64,000 bases of DNA from Paludibacteraceae bacterium (GCA_017483945.1 JAFUUE010000064.1:30810-94809); one strand, 5' to 3'. Numbered from the stretch's first letter, positions 25,175-35,028 are shown. Made by a program: numbers and translations. Notes: generated from the sequence alone by a model not told the origin.

Positions 25175-25782
25175 ATATGAACTTTATCGAAACCGCCAAC
25201 ACTATCTTCGCCCGGGCCGTCCGGGACTATCACCGCACAGATGATGTGGATGCGCCTATGCATAACCCCTTCCCCGCCGGCACTATTCAGTACGACCTCT
25301 ACCTCAAGAACTGGATAGACACGGTCCAGTGGCACCTGGAAGACATCATCCGCGACCCGGATATAGACCCTGTGCAGGCACTCGCCATCAAACATCGCAT
25401 CGACCATAGCAACCAGGAGCGCACAGACCTCGTCGAGCGCATCGACAGCTACTTCTGGGACCTCTATCATGACGTCACACCCCTGCCCGGCGCACGTATC
25501 AATACCGAGAGCCCCGCATGGGCTATCGACCGCCTCAGCATCCTGCATGTCAAGCTATGGCACATGGACGAGCAGGTCGCACGGACCGATGTCAGCGAAG
25601 AGCAGCACCTCAAGTGCAAAGCCAAACTCGACGTCCTCCGCGAACAACTCTCGGACATGACCACCTCTATCAGCCAGTTGCTTGAGGACTACGCTGCCGG
25701 CACGCGCATCATGAAGGTCTATCGCCAGATGAAGATGTATAACGACCCCTCGCTCAACCCCGTCCTCTATAAGAAGAAGTAG
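25168..25782 (+). CDS. DUF4254 family protein
   Basis: 204 residues, mostly helical. It matches the DUF4254 pattern: N-terminal helix, LYLKNWIDTVQWHLEDIIRD (D/E-rich), then HRIDHSNQERTDLVERID and the end MYNDPSLNPVLYKKK. In Bacteroidota this family sits beside glycosyltransferase 9 genes in LPS core loci, exactly as here. Biochemical function is not known to me. It overlaps the Wzi-like gene by 7 nt; a second ATG at 25177 is possible. Confidence 0.9.
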   Translation: MVNMNFIETANTIFARAVRDYHRTDDVDAPMHNPFPAGTIQYDLYLKNWIDTVQWHLEDIIRDPDIDPVQALAIKHRIDHSNQERTDLVERIDSYFWDLYHDVTPLPGARINTESPAWAIDRLSILHVKLWHMDEQVARTDVSEEQHLKCKAKLDVLREQLSDMTTSISQLLEDYAAGTRIMKVYRQMKMYNDPSLNPVLYKKK

Positions 25783-25812
25783 AACAGACCGCCCCGACCC
25801 GAAAAGAAGTAT

Positions 25813-26757
25813 ATGAAACGACTGCTCGTCATACGTTTCTCCGCACTGGGCGATGTGGCCCTGCTGGCCCCCGTCTTACGGGCGGCTGCGCAGCAGTACC
25901 CGCATGTCCGGATAACCATGCTCTCCCACCCGCGCATGGCGGACCTCTTCGCCGACATGCCGGAGAACATCACCTTCTGCGGCGTGAACCCTAAGCAGCA
26001 GCCGCTGCGTGAGATAGTCGCTCGGTTGGGGACGTTTGACGCCGTGGCGGACATGCACGGTGTGTGGCGTTCCTTGTATATACGTGGATACATGCGCCTG
26101 CGCGGAGCGCACGTAGCCGTTATCCGCAAGGGCCGCCGGGCCCGCTTCCTGCTCACACATGGCCTTCGCCGCCGACCGCTGCCGCATATCTCCCTGCGCT
26201 ACGCGGCGGTCTTGGCCCGCTTGGGGATGCCCGTCACGCTGCCCGCACCCGCGCATACGGATGGTCAGGGGATAGGAATAGCTCCTTTCGCCGCACATGT
26301 CGGCAAAATCTACCCGCTCGACCGCATGGAGCGAGTGGTGCAATTGCTCAGCCTCCGGGGCCGACATGTCGTGCTCTTTGGCAGTCGCGACGAGAAACCG
26401 CTATTAGACACATGGGCGGAGAAATACCCGAATGTGGAGAACCTCGCCGGGCGCTTCCCGCTTAGCGGAGAGATAGAACGCATGCGCGGCCTGCGCGTCA
26501 TGCTCACTATGGATAGTGCCAATATGCACCTGGCCTCTCTGGCCGGCACACGCGTGCTATCCGTCTGGGGGGCCACCCATCCCGATGCCGGATTCCTCGG
26601 TTATGGCCAGCAGCCGGCGGACTGTATCCTGCTCAACCTCCCGTGCCAACCCTGCTCGGTCTATGGGCAACGCCCCTGCCGCTATGCGGACTATCGATGC
26701 CTCGATATAGCGCCCGAGGTGCTTGTCGAACGTATAATACAAGCCTGTGATGATTGA
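25813..26757 (+). CDS. Glycosyltransferase family 9 (heptosyltransferase-like)
   Basis: 314 residues. Begins MKRLLVIRFSALGDVALLAP, the GT9 N-terminal signature. The C-terminal half has the nucleotide-sugar site with VMLTMDSANMHLASLAGT and SVWGATHPDAGFLGYGQ. It transfers a heptose or similar sugar onto the LPS core at the inner membrane. It lies between DUF4254 and an InaA-type kinase, and overlaps the latter by 8 nt. Confidence 0.93.
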   Translation: MKRLLVIRFSALGDVALLAPVLRAAAQQYPHVRITMLSHPRMADLFADMPENITFCGVNPKQQPLREIVARLGTFDAVADMHGVWRSLYIRGYMRLRGAHVAVIRKGRRARFLLTHGLRRRPLPHISLRYAAVLARLGMPVTLPAPAHTDGQGIGIAPFAAHVGKIYPLDRMERVVQLLSLRGRHVVLFGSRDEKPLLDTWAEKYPNVENLAGRFPLSGEIERMRGLRVMLTMDSANMHLASLAGTRVLSVWGATHPDAGFLGYGQQPADCILLNLPCQPCSVYGQRPCRYADYRCLDIAPEVLVERIIQACDD

Positions 26758-27526
26758 ACTCAACCCCGCATATGAGCACCTCCGCGCCGACGTGCAGTCG
26801 ATAGACTCCCTGATAGCGCGTGCCACTCTCATCCACCGGGGGCGCAACACCCTCTACCAAGTGGACATGGCAGGCCTGCCTCTCTGCATCAAGTGCTATG
26901 GTTTCTCCTCTGTCCTCAAGCGGTGGCTGTACCGCTACCTCCGTGCCTCCAAGGCCCGGCGCGCCTGGCGTAACACACTCCTGTTGCGGCAGGCAGGCAT
27001 CCACTCTCCCGAACCCGTCGCCCTCCTGGAGACCTACTCCCTTCGGGGCATAGAGACGAGTTATTATATCTGTCGCTACGAACCCGGCGCAACGCTCTAC
27101 CACCTCGGCGACCTGCCCCTCTCCGAGTGCCGTCCGACGGTTGTCCGACTGGCTCGCTTCGCGGCAGCGATGCATGAGAGAGACATCATGCTCTCCGATT
27201 TCACCCCCGGTAATATCCTGCTCACCGCCGGCGGCTTCGCACTTGTGGACACCAACCGTATGTCTATCGGCCGTGTGAGTCTCCTGAAGGGGCTGCATAA
27301 TATGGCGGGTCTCTGGCTGCAACCTGATGCGGCCGAACTGCTTGCCCGCGAGTATGTCACTGCCCGCGGAGAGACCTCCCCTGAACCGTATGTGCGTGCC
27401 TTTGCCCGCTACAGGCGCCTGTTCTGGAAGCGCTTCGCGCGACGCCACCGCCTCCGGAACCTCATTATCCACCGCGATATGGACGGCAGTAGTTATACTT
27501 ACCACTTTAACACCACCATCCGATGA
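26750..27526 (+). CDS. InaA/Kdo-kinase-type LPS core kinase
   Basis: 258 residues. The fold is an RIO/LPS-kinase type: ATLIHRGRNTLYQVDMAGL (nucleotide loop), CIKCYG (Lys), and the catalytic segment MLSDFTPGNILL followed by ALVDTN. In most InaA relatives a His precedes the catalytic Asp (HxD); here it is Ser (LSD), but Asp and Asn are kept. It probably phosphorylates a lipid-A/core sugar. Start at ATG 26750; a GTG at 26747 is adjacent. Ends overlapping the next gene by 4 nt. Confidence 0.88.
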   Translation: MIELNPAYEHLRADVQSIDSLIARATLIHRGRNTLYQVDMAGLPLCIKCYGFSSVLKRWLYRYLRASKARRAWRNTLLLRQAGIHSPEPVALLETYSLRGIETSYYICRYEPGATLYHLGDLPLSECRPTVVRLARFAAAMHERDIMLSDFTPGNILLTAGGFALVDTNRMSIGRVSLLKGLHNMAGLWLQPDAAELLAREYVTARGETSPEPYVRAFARYRRLFWKRFARRHRLRNLIIHRDMDGSSYTYHFNTTIR

Positions 27527-28569
27527 AACATTACCTGCTCTTTGCGTCACATAGTTATGCTTTCGCCATCCTGCGCCCTATACAGGCGGAGATACGGCGT
27601 CGGGGAGACGAGGCGGCGTGGTGGCTCGAATACTCCTGTCCCGATATGCGCGTTGAGGGAGAGACGCGGCTCTATACTCTCAGCGAGGTCAGAGCCTTCG
27701 CCCCGCTGGCTGTTATTGCGCCGGGCAACTGGGTCTATCCTTTCTTCCCCGGCATCAAGGTGGAGGTCTTCCACGGCTATCCTATGCGCAAGCGCATTGA
27801 GCAGATAGACGACCACTTCACCCTACGTGGATGGTGGGACATCTATTGCACTCAGGGTCCCAGCAGTACGCCCTACTTCACCCGACTGGCGCAGCAGCAC
27901 GGCTATTTCCGTATCTACGAGACAGGGTGGTGCAAGGCGGACACTTTCTTCACCCCTACTGCCGCCGCTGAGACACCTCGGCAGCGACCGTGCATCCTCT
28001 ATGCCCCCACCTTCAGCAAGGGTATATCCTCCGTGTGGGAGATGCCCCCTGTCATCGACCGGCTGGCGGCGACCGAGGACTGGGACTGGCTCATCACCTT
28101 CCACCCCCTCCTGCTTGACGACCGCGAGCTTGTCGCCCGATATGAGCAATTGGCGCAACGACATAGCAACGTGCATTTCATCCGCGTCAATCGGGGCGTA
28201 GAGACCTTCCGCCGGACCGATGCCCTGCTCTGCGACAGCAGCAGTCTCATCGTGGAGTACCTGATGATGCGCAAACCGGTTGTGACGCTCCGTAATACGC
28301 ATCCCGGTCCCTACCTGATAGACGTGCAGACCACGGACGAGATAGGTCCCGCGCTGCATCGTGCCCTCACGCGCCCTGATACGCTCATGTCCGAGATTGA
28401 CACCTATACGGCCTACCACGAGGCGCACCGTGACGGGCATAATGCTGCACGAGTCTTGGATGCCATCGACGACTTCGACAGCCGCTACCGCGGACGCTTG
28501 CCGCGCAAACCGCTCAACCTCTGGCGTAAGATGCAGATGATTATTCGTTACCTCAAAAGCAGACGATGA
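27523..28569 (+). CDS. CDP-glycerol/polyol-phosphate transferase family protein
   Basis: 348 residues related to the Glyphos_transf (TagB/TagF) family: VEVFHGYPMRKR near residue 90, ILYAPTFSKGISSVWEMP, then ITFHPLL and DALLCDSSSLIVEYLMMRKP. It would add a polyol phosphate, or act as a GT-B sugar transferase, on the LPS/glycan being made by this operon. It overlaps both neighbours by 4 nt. Confidence 0.88.
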   Translation: MKHYLLFASHSYAFAILRPIQAEIRRRGDEAAWWLEYSCPDMRVEGETRLYTLSEVRAFAPLAVIAPGNWVYPFFPGIKVEVFHGYPMRKRIEQIDDHFTLRGWWDIYCTQGPSSTPYFTRLAQQHGYFRIYETGWCKADTFFTPTAAAETPRQRPCILYAPTFSKGISSVWEMPPVIDRLAATEDWDWLITFHPLLLDDRELVARYEQLAQRHSNVHFIRVNRGVETFRRTDALLCDSSSLIVEYLMMRKPVVTLRNTHPGPYLIDVQTTDEIGPALHRALTRPDTLMSEIDTYTAYHEAHRDGHNAARVLDAIDDFDSRYRGRLPRKPLNLWRKMQMIIRYLKSRR

Positions 28570-29882
28570 TGGATACCTTGCTTACCATTCTGGGCATCTC
28601 CCTGTTCGTGCCCTTCTTCATACAGTGTTTCCGCACTCCTTGGAGCCGCGACACGTGGCCCCGCCAACTGCTCCTGACGGCGCTGCTCCTCCAGTGGACG
28701 GCCGTCATGTATATCCCCTCGGTGATGTATATATGCCTGGGGATGTTGGCCGTGGCATTGATTATCTATGCCGTGTGCGCTCGTCCCGCCTTCCGCTTGA
28801 CGCCTTTCTTGGTCATCTGTGCCCTCTACCTGGCGTGGTTCGCCGTCTCGCTGACATGGTCCGTCGTGCCCGCCAAGGGAGCGCGTTTCCTCCTCGACCG
28901 CGGCGGACCGCTGCTCGTCTTCGCCCTGCTGGGGTGCACACTCTCTACAACAGCCGGGGAACGTCTGCACATGCTCCGACAGGCCTGTCATGTGGCCTAT
29001 ATATTCATCGCGATGACCCTCCTCACATGGCTCGTCAGTTGTGTCGAACTGCACCTCTACCCCTGGCAGTGGCCTATTCTCAAGAAGAGTATCGTCGGCG
29101 ATATAGAGCTGTACCACTGGGTGTTCCGTTGGCTCGGCGGCTTGAAGGGCTATACCCATCCGTCTTATAACCTGCTTCCGCTCTTTGCGGTCACGAGTAT
29201 GGCTATCGCCTTGCGCAAGGAGCGTGCCATGCCTGCCTACGCATGGTGGCTGCTGTGGGCGGGCGGCGCAGTCATCACCCTGCTCGTCCAATCACGCATG
29301 GGTATCGTATTCGCCCTCATCGAGATAGTGGCATATATCATCCTTATGCAGCCCACCGTCCGCCGCGCGGTCATTGCCACTATGGCAGTCGGCTGTGTCG
29401 GCCTGGTGGCAATAGGGGGCACTCTCTCCTTCTGGCGGCAGTATGGCTCGGACCCGATACGTGACACTCTGACGACCCGCACGTGGCAATATATACAGGC
29501 TAAGCCCTGGACCGGCGCCGGCGCCGGCGCACTCAACCCCGTGGAGATATGCCACACCATCGGCGCTACCGACTGGCCGCGCGTAGGGGCTATCACACCT
29601 GATATGCGCGTCGAGGACTGGAAACCCCGGACACGCATGCTCCCGCATAACCAGTGGCTTGCCGATTGGGCACATGCCGGCCTGCCGGCCGCCCTCCTCT
29701 GCCTGGCTCTCTACCTCTGCCTCGCCATACGGGGACTCCGCACCCGCCGACTCGCCGCCATGACTTTCCTGCTGATATTCATCATTTTCAGTCTCCTTGA
29801 ACCGCCCCTCTATATCGGCAAGGGCCTCTACCTCTTCGGCCTGCTGAGCACGTACCTCTACCTGAAGCGTGAAGAGGCATAG
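28566..29882 (+). CDS. O-antigen ligase-like membrane protein
   Basis: 438 residues with about 11-12 hydrophobic segments. A large periplasmic loop carries the motif HNQWLADWAHAG. A Wzy_C-like signature VQSRMGIVFALIEIVAYI precedes it. Members ligate O-antigen or other glycan to lipid A-core at the periplasmic face; polymerases of the Wzy class look similar, so ligase versus polymerase is not settled. It is the last gene of the + strand LPS cluster; an 11-bp repeat array follows. Confidence 0.85.
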   Translation: MMDTLLTILGISLFVPFFIQCFRTPWSRDTWPRQLLLTALLLQWTAVMYIPSVMYICLGMLAVALIIYAVCARPAFRLTPFLVICALYLAWFAVSLTWSVVPAKGARFLLDRGGPLLVFALLGCTLSTTAGERLHMLRQACHVAYIFIAMTLLTWLVSCVELHLYPWQWPILKKSIVGDIELYHWVFRWLGGLKGYTHPSYNLLPLFAVTSMAIALRKERAMPAYAWWLLWAGGAVITLLVQSRMGIVFALIEIVAYIILMQPTVRRAVIATMAVGCVGLVAIGGTLSFWRQYGSDPIRDTLTTRTWQYIQAKPWTGAGAGALNPVEICHTIGATDWPRVGAITPDMRVEDWKPRTRMLPHNQWLADWAHAGLPAALLCLALYLCLAIRGLRTRRLAAMTFLLIFIIFSLLEPPLYIGKGLYLFGLLSTYLYLKREEA

Positions 29883-29929
29883 TATGTCCTTATTGTGCGG
29901 GTGATATACTCCGCCAGATATGGCAATCC

Positions 29930-29978
29930 AACACAGCATTAACACAGGATTAACACAGGATTAACACAGGATTAACAC
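29930..29978 (+). repeat. 11-bp tandem array (ATTAACACAGG)
   Basis: About 4.4 units of ATTAACACAGG between two convergent genes. The same unit, in the opposite orientation, forms the array at 46063-46114. In both places the unit reads ATTAACACAGG in the direction of the gene it follows. Confidence 0.95.
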
Positions 29979-30018
29979 TGCATACTTGGTCAACTGCCGC
30001 AGAATGGAAGAGCGAGAA

Positions 30019-32472
30019 TCAGGGATGGGGGAGGCCAACGGTTAGGGTGAGCGAGAGGCCGCGCGGCGTGCAGAGGCTGAGAGGGACACGTCCGGGGGGC
30101 ATGCCGAGGCCGGTAGAGGCATTGTAGTACATGTTGTACTCATTGAGTTCGGTAGCGAAATCCAGGATGTTATAGCACAGCGCCCGGACGGAGAAAGGCA
30201 CTCCGCGTATTGTGCCGCGGTAGCAGAGGCGCAGGTCGAAGTTGAAGAAGGAGTCGTAGCGTTCGCCGAAATTGCCGTCCACCACGTTGATACCCCGCGT
30301 CCGGCCATTCCAGACGATGGCCTGCGAGTGGCCGTCGGCATCCGTATCCACGTAGGTGCGTAGTCCTCGGAAAGGGATACCGTCGCGGAACTTGCCGCTC
30401 AGGCTGAGTTGCCAGTGGTCGGTGATGTTCACGCCGACTTGCAGGCGGGCTATATAGGCTCTGTCCTGATAGAGTCGTCCTAAGGAGCGGATGCCGGGGT
30501 CGGACTGCTGCATATTGCCATTGACGAGAGGGTAGTTAGGGTCAGCGAGTGACTCGCTCAGGACCTGTATATCCTCAGCCTGCATGCTGTTACCGAGGGC
30601 GGATGTGCCGGACATGCAGTAGCTCTGCCAACTCAGTGAGACGAAGACATGCCGTCCGTTATAGGCGTACTTAATCAGGTTGGAGACAAACACGGGAGTA
30701 CTCCATATCCCGGTGCCGGTCGGTTGGGCAGGCACAACCTCGTAGGTGCGTTGCCGGGGCTGCATGCGATAGACTGTGTAGCTCAGGTCGGCGCCGTAGC
30801 CCTGTGTGACAGTGACGGGGTCGTAGCTCGCGGCGGACGCGTCGGTCAGGCGCACGGACCATGTGTTGTAGTATTTCTTGAAGCTACTGAGCACACTTAT
30901 CTCATGGCGTCCGATGGTGAAGACGAGGGGGATGTCCACTGCCACATACTGCGGTTGGCGGAGCCCATTGCCGAGGCGGTGGTAGCGTCCGCCGGTTGTG
31001 GTGAGCAGGGTGCCGGTGCCGGCGTAATAGACCTCCGCGGACAGGTAGTGGTCGCTGAGGAAGCGCACCTGCTCGTAGGTGTAGGGGATTCGGTAGTTGG
31101 CTGCGATGATGTCCATGCGGAACCAGCGTGCGGGCTCGATGTGGATATCGGCTTTTGCTTCCCAAGACGGTGTGACAACGGATTTACCGCTGAGCAGCAT
31201 GCCGTCCAACGTGGCGGATAGTTGGCCTCGCAGTCTGAGCCAAGGCAGTACCCGGTAATCGGCTTCCAGCGAGAGGGTGTTCTCCAACATCCCGGCGGCG
31301 AAGGCCTCGCTATGCCACCGGTAATCGTACAAGTCCGTCGGGGCTGTCATCTCGTAGCCCTGCAGATAGACCGTATTGGTCCAATTGCTCCGAGTCGGGC
31401 GGAAGGCCAGCAGGGAGTTATAGGTATCGAGGTGGAGACGCAGCCACGGCAGGATAGGGTATTGGTAATCCACCGCCCAGTTGAGTTCATGCGTGTGGCC
31501 GTCGGGGTACCACGGTTCTAACGCCTCGCCGTCCACGTCGATGATGTTCCGGCGGAACTCCGGTTGGTGGTGCAGGTCGCGCTGCAGACCATATGTCAGT
31601 CCTGTGACCAGGTGTCCGGTGTGTCCGAAGTCCTTATGACCATAGAGGGAGAAAGAGTGGTTGAGACGGCGGGAGAGTTCGTCGGTGTTATAGCCGAACT
31701 CGCTATTGGCGTCAGCGCGATAGCCGACGCGGAGGATATAATGCAGGGCGTCGAACACACGGTTGGGTGTCACCGGCAGGCGGCCGTCCAGTTGCACGTG
31801 ATAATAGTCGGCATCCCATGTGCCTGTGATTCCGTCGTAGTCGTATCGGAGGAGCCGTCGCACGCCGTAGTCGATATAGGCATGCTGTGTATAGTGCACA
31901 CCGTGGAGCGGTATGGTATAGACGGCGTCTGCGCTGCCGGCTCCGACGATATGCCGGCGCAGGTTAATAGTCTCCTCTTTGGCGGCCCGCTTGATGGCGG
32001 AGTTGCCTTCCTGCAGTTCTTGCAGCCATCGTGCCAGTCGGCTATAGCCGCCGACCCCGCCTGCCTGCCCGGACAGACGCAGTTGCGGTGTGCGCAGCGA
32101 ATCGGTCCGCCAGTACATGGCACCGCGGTTGTAGTCGATGGTCATGTCATGTGCGAAGAGGTCCGGCCGATAGAGCGCATCGCCGGCCTCTATGCGGCTG
32201 TCTACGCGGAACCCGTCCAGGTAGTAGCGGTTAGAGCGATAGGAGTTGCCGTTGATGGAGAAGAGCAGGGGTTCGGGCGTAGCCCACTCGCCGGTGGTCT
32301 CGCTCAGGTAGGTGGTCACGTCGCAATAGTTGTCGAGGTAATGCTGCAGTTCGCCCCATTGGTACCACTCCCGCATCCATCGGGCAGTCACCGTGTCGCA
32401 TCCCATGTCGGCTGCCGCGAAGAGCGGGAGCGCCAGGAAGAGGGATAGTATGGCGGGGAGGATTCGTCTCAC
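30019..32472 (-). CDS. TonB-dependent-receptor-like outer membrane protein
   Basis: 817 residues with signal peptide (MRRILPAILSLFLALPLFA). A short plug-like part (SINGNSYRSNRYYLDGFRVD) is followed by a long beta-barrel with repeated aromatic/charged strands, ending LSLTLTVGLPHP. The C-terminal barrel resembles TonB receptors; no carboxypeptidase-like N-terminal domain or clear TonB box is visible. It probably transports or displays a large substrate. Another outer membrane protein gene is 12 nt upstream in the same direction. Confidence 0.8.
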   Translation of the reverse strand: MRRILPAILSLFLALPLFAAADMGCDTVTARWMREWYQWGELQHYLDNYCDVTTYLSETTGEWATPEPLLFSINGNSYRSNRYYLDGFRVDSRIEAGDALYRPDLFAHDMTIDYNRGAMYWRTDSLRTPQLRLSGQAGGVGGYSRLARWLQELQEGNSAIKRAAKEETINLRRHIVGAGSADAVYTIPLHGVHYTQHAYIDYGVRRLLRYDYDGITGTWDADYYHVQLDGRLPVTPNRVFDALHYILRVGYRADANSEFGYNTDELSRRLNHSFSLYGHKDFGHTGHLVTGLTYGLQRDLHHQPEFRRNIIDVDGEALEPWYPDGHTHELNWAVDYQYPILPWLRLHLDTYNSLLAFRPTRSNWTNTVYLQGYEMTAPTDLYDYRWHSEAFAAGMLENTLSLEADYRVLPWLRLRGQLSATLDGMLLSGKSVVTPSWEAKADIHIEPARWFRMDIIAANYRIPYTYEQVRFLSDHYLSAEVYYAGTGTLLTTTGGRYHRLGNGLRQPQYVAVDIPLVFTIGRHEISVLSSFKKYYNTWSVRLTDASAASYDPVTVTQGYGADLSYTVYRMQPRQRTYEVVPAQPTGTGIWSTPVFVSNLIKYAYNGRHVFVSLSWQSYCMSGTSALGNSMQAEDIQVLSESLADPNYPLVNGNMQQSDPGIRSLGRLYQDRAYIARLQVGVNITDHWQLSLSGKFRDGIPFRGLRTYVDTDADGHSQAIVWNGRTRGINVVDGNFGERYDSFFNFDLRLCYRGTIRGVPFSVRALCYNILDFATELNEYNMYYNASTGLGMPPGRVPLSLCTPRGLSLTLTVGLPHP

Positions 32473-32484
32473 GCGGTCAGGTGG

Positions 32485-33333
32485 TTAGCGGCGGTCGGGG
32501 CGAGTGAGTATGTCGAGGTTATAGACCAATCCGAGGCGGAGCTGGTGGAAGGGGTAATCTTGGATACCATATTGGTACTGGAGGAAGGGCTCGAAGCGGC
32601 GGATATGCCCGGCCGCACGCAGTTTGAGGGTCATCGGTGCGTCTCCATACCGTTCCCACCCGACATAGCCGCCCCACGTGGCTTGCAGGGAGGCATAGGT
32701 ATGGCGGACGGTCAGTTGGAGGCCATACATGACTGCGTCGTTCTGGCGTGCGTCGGCGGTCTGCCAGCAGAGGAACCCGACCGAGCCGGCCAGCCTCATC
32801 TCCCAGTCGTTGAGATAGAGGGAGTTGCCTATGCTCATGTCGAAGAAATAGCCCGGGTCGTCGAAGTGGCGGCGGCGTGCGTACTGGCCGCCACTGGCGG
32901 TCTTCATACCTAGGCGGATGGTCATCTGGGGAATCCGGCGTTGCTGTTCGGGAGCGAACCAACTATGGTGCAGCACCTGTATGTCCGTGGACAGGTACAC
33001 GTCGCCTGCTCCGTTGCCGGTACCGTCGGACTGGCGGAACCACTCATAGACCGGCATCCACACACTGAGGTTAGCCCAACGCGTGAAGAGCGGCACTTGC
33101 ACGCGCGCGAACAGGTCGGCCGTGCGACTGCCGTCATAGCCAAAGTAGCCATCGCCGGCCAACTCTATGCGCAGGTCTTCGGATGTGCGACCGTCCGACA
33201 TGTCCGGCACGGGCAGGGCGTTAGGTCCGAAGAAGGCGGGCGCGACGCCGGTGGGCGTGAACGCCATAAGGAGGGGTGAGAGCGTGAGCAGCAGGCTTAC
33301 GAGCAGGGTTCTATGCGCGGAAGGTAAAGACAT
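32485..33333 (-). CDS. Predicted outer membrane beta-barrel protein
   Basis: 282 residues with a signal peptide, then amphipathic strands typical of a transporter-like barrel (LFARVQVPLFTRWANLSVWM, then YASLQATWGGYVGWERYG). It ends QLRLGLVYNLDILTRPDRR. No family is recognised with certainty. Its start overlaps the end of the GtrA gene by 23 nt, so the two are likely cotranslated. Confidence 0.8.
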   Translation of the reverse strand: MSLPSAHRTLLVSLLLTLSPLLMAFTPTGVAPAFFGPNALPVPDMSDGRTSEDLRIELAGDGYFGYDGSRTADLFARVQVPLFTRWANLSVWMPVYEWFRQSDGTGNGAGDVYLSTDIQVLHHSWFAPEQQRRIPQMTIRLGMKTASGGQYARRRHFDDPGYFFDMSIGNSLYLNDWEMRLAGSVGFLCWQTADARQNDAVMYGLQLTVRHTYASLQATWGGYVGWERYGDAPMTLKLRAAGHIRRFEPFLQYQYGIQDYPFHQLRLGLVYNLDILTRPDRR

Positions 33334-33703
33334 AGTTCATAGAGAAGTTCCAGACAGTGACACAGCCGATGGCGATGAGCTTGCTGAGGTAGAAGTTCCA
33401 CCGCAGTCGTTCGTGCAGGAGGTAGATGATGAGGTTGTTGAGCGCCAGACCAATCAGGGAAATGAGCACGAACATGCTGTATTCGCGGGCTATCTCGGTG
33501 CTTTGACTTTGGAAAGTCCAGAGCCGGTTCCAGATGTAGTTATTGGTGGCGGCGAGGACGAAGCCGAGGGAGTTGCTGACGTACTTGTTCCAGCGTAGGC
33601 GTTCCTTGCAGAGCCATGTCACGGCGAAGTCCACGAGCATGCCGCTTGCGCCGACGAGGCAGAAGCGTAGCATCCGTAACAATATGGGCAGGTAGGCGTT
33701 CAT
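33311..33703 (-). CDS. GtrA-family membrane protein
   Basis: 130 residues, four transmembrane helices, with RFCLVGASGMLVDFAVTWLC near the N terminus and ATNNYIWNRLWTFQ and WNFSMNYVFTF motifs. GtrA proteins act as flippases or helpers for lipid-linked sugars. The ATG at 33703 was chosen because it overlaps the GT39 stop (4 nt) and starts the first helix. It is paired with the GT39 sugar transferase, a common association. Confidence 0.92.
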   Translation of the reverse strand: MNAYLPILLRMLRFCLVGASGMLVDFAVTWLCKERLRWNKYVSNSLGFVLAATNNYIWNRLWTFQSQSTEIAREYSMFVLISLIGLALNNLIIYLLHERLRWNFYLSKLIAIGCVTVWNFSMNYVFTFRA

Positions 33704-35028
33704 CGCAGGTCGTCGGGTGTCAGGGATGAGACGAAAGTGACCGTACCGTGTCGCATGAGGCAAACGGGTTGTCCCATGAGGTCTTGCTCGAGGTGGAGCA
33801 GGTCGAACTGGGTATAGCGGTCGTGGTCGTTGCGGACGAGGACCGCTTGGTCGTCGTAATAGAAGCGGTAGAGGGAGGGGCGCTGGAAGGAACCGTCAAA
33901 GACGACGGGGAGGGACTGCGCCTGTTCATGGAGGGAGGCGTAGTAGGGTTGTTTGCCGGCCAGACCTGTCCGTGCGGGGAGTATGTTCGCCATGAGGACG
34001 ATACGGGCGGCGATGACCAGTGCGAAGCAGGAACAGAGGGCGATGCGCCAGGGCTCGTGCGCAAAGGGAGAGGAGGCGGTCGGGCGGCACCATTCTTCGG
34101 TCAGCAGGATGATAGCGGGAATAGAGGAGACCATCGTCCAATGGGGCTCGACATGTCCGCGGACGGTCATGACGAGGAAAAAGAGTTGGAATCCCCAGAC
34201 GGTCCAGCCCATCGTGCGTGCCCATATGTCCCGGCTGCGGAGTGTGCGCCAACCGAGCCAGAGCATCAGCACCCAGATGACGGGGTTGAAGACGGCCCAC
34301 TGGTTGGGTATATACTCCAACGTGAAGAGGGGGTTATAGCCGGTGGCGCGGTCCACGAGGTGGTAGGTGAAGGAGGGAAAGTGGTGGCTGTATTGCCAAT
34401 AGAGATGGGGCGTCATGAGGAGTGCAGCGAGTGCGACGGCGAGCCATGCTTTGGCGTCGCGAAGCAGGCGCGGGTTGGCGACCAGGGCGAGTGCGATGAC
34501 GAGGACGCCCATGTACTTGCTGTAGAGCATGCCTGCCATGCTCAGGCCGAGGCAGACGGTGTCCGCCCATGAGCGGCGGTCGAGGAAGCGGCGATAGGCA
34601 TAGTAGAAGAGTGCGGCGAAGAAGAGCAGCGGTGCATCGGGGGCGGTGATGAAGCCGTAGGCACAGAACATTACGGCCGAGCCGGCCAGGAGCAGGAAGC
34701 GGTTCTGCGTGCGGGCATCGTTGCGGTCGGGTAGGTCGAGGGTGTGCCAGACGAGCGCGACGGTGGCCATGTGCAGGAGGACGGTAACAAGCCTGACACT
34801 CAGATTCTTGAGTGTCAGGCTTGAGCCTCCGATGAGGGTGCCGCCGAGGGCGGTCATGAGTGCGACCATGGGGGGGTGGTCGAAGTAGCCCCAATCGAGG
34901 AACTGACCATAGAGGCGGTAGTAGGCCTCGTCCGCATGTATCTCGCAGAGGGCAGCGCAGAGCAGGTCGAGCATGCCCCACAGGAGCAGGCAGAGGAGGA
35001 AGCGATGCGAAGTGCGGGTGGCGGTCAT
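33700..35028 (-). CDS. GT39-family (ArnT/PMT-like) glycosyltransferase
   Basis: 442 residues, many transmembrane helices. The first periplasmic loop carries the acidic pair in HADEAYYRLYGQFLDWG and FDHPPMVALM, the catalytic signature of GT39 enzymes that use polyprenyl-phosphate sugars. It would glycosylate lipid A or another surface lipid. A perfect 14-bp inverted repeat is buried in codons for LTLKNLSVRL (34789-34822). Overlaps GtrA by 4 nt. Confidence 0.9.
   Translation of the reverse strand: MTATRTSHRFLLCLLLWGMLDLLCAALCEIHADEAYYRLYGQFLDWGYFDHPPMVALMTALGGTLIGGSSLTLKNLSVRLVTVLLHMATVALVWHTLDLPDRNDARTQNRFLLLAGSAVMFCAYGFITAPDAPLLFFAALFYYAYRRFLDRRSWADTVCLGLSMAGMLYSKYMGVLVIALALVANPRLLRDAKAWLAVALAALLMTPHLYWQYSHHFPSFTYHLVDRATGYNPLFTLEYIPNQWAVFNPVIWVLMLWLGWRTLRSRDIWARTMGWTVWGFQLFFLVMTVRGHVEPHWTMVSSIPAIILLTEEWCRPTASSPFAHEPWRIALCSCFALVIAARIVLMANILPARTGLAGKQPYYASLHEQAQSLPVVFDGSFQRPSLYRFYYDDQAVLVRNDHDRYTQFDLLHLEQDLMGQPVCLMRHGTVTFVSSLTPDDLR
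34789..34822. repeat. Perfect 14-bp inverted repeat inside GT39 gene
   Basis: AAGCCTGACACTCA, loop GATTCT, TGAGTGTCAGGCTT. It has no T-run on either strand and lies within the coding frame, early in the gene. Confidence 0.95.
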
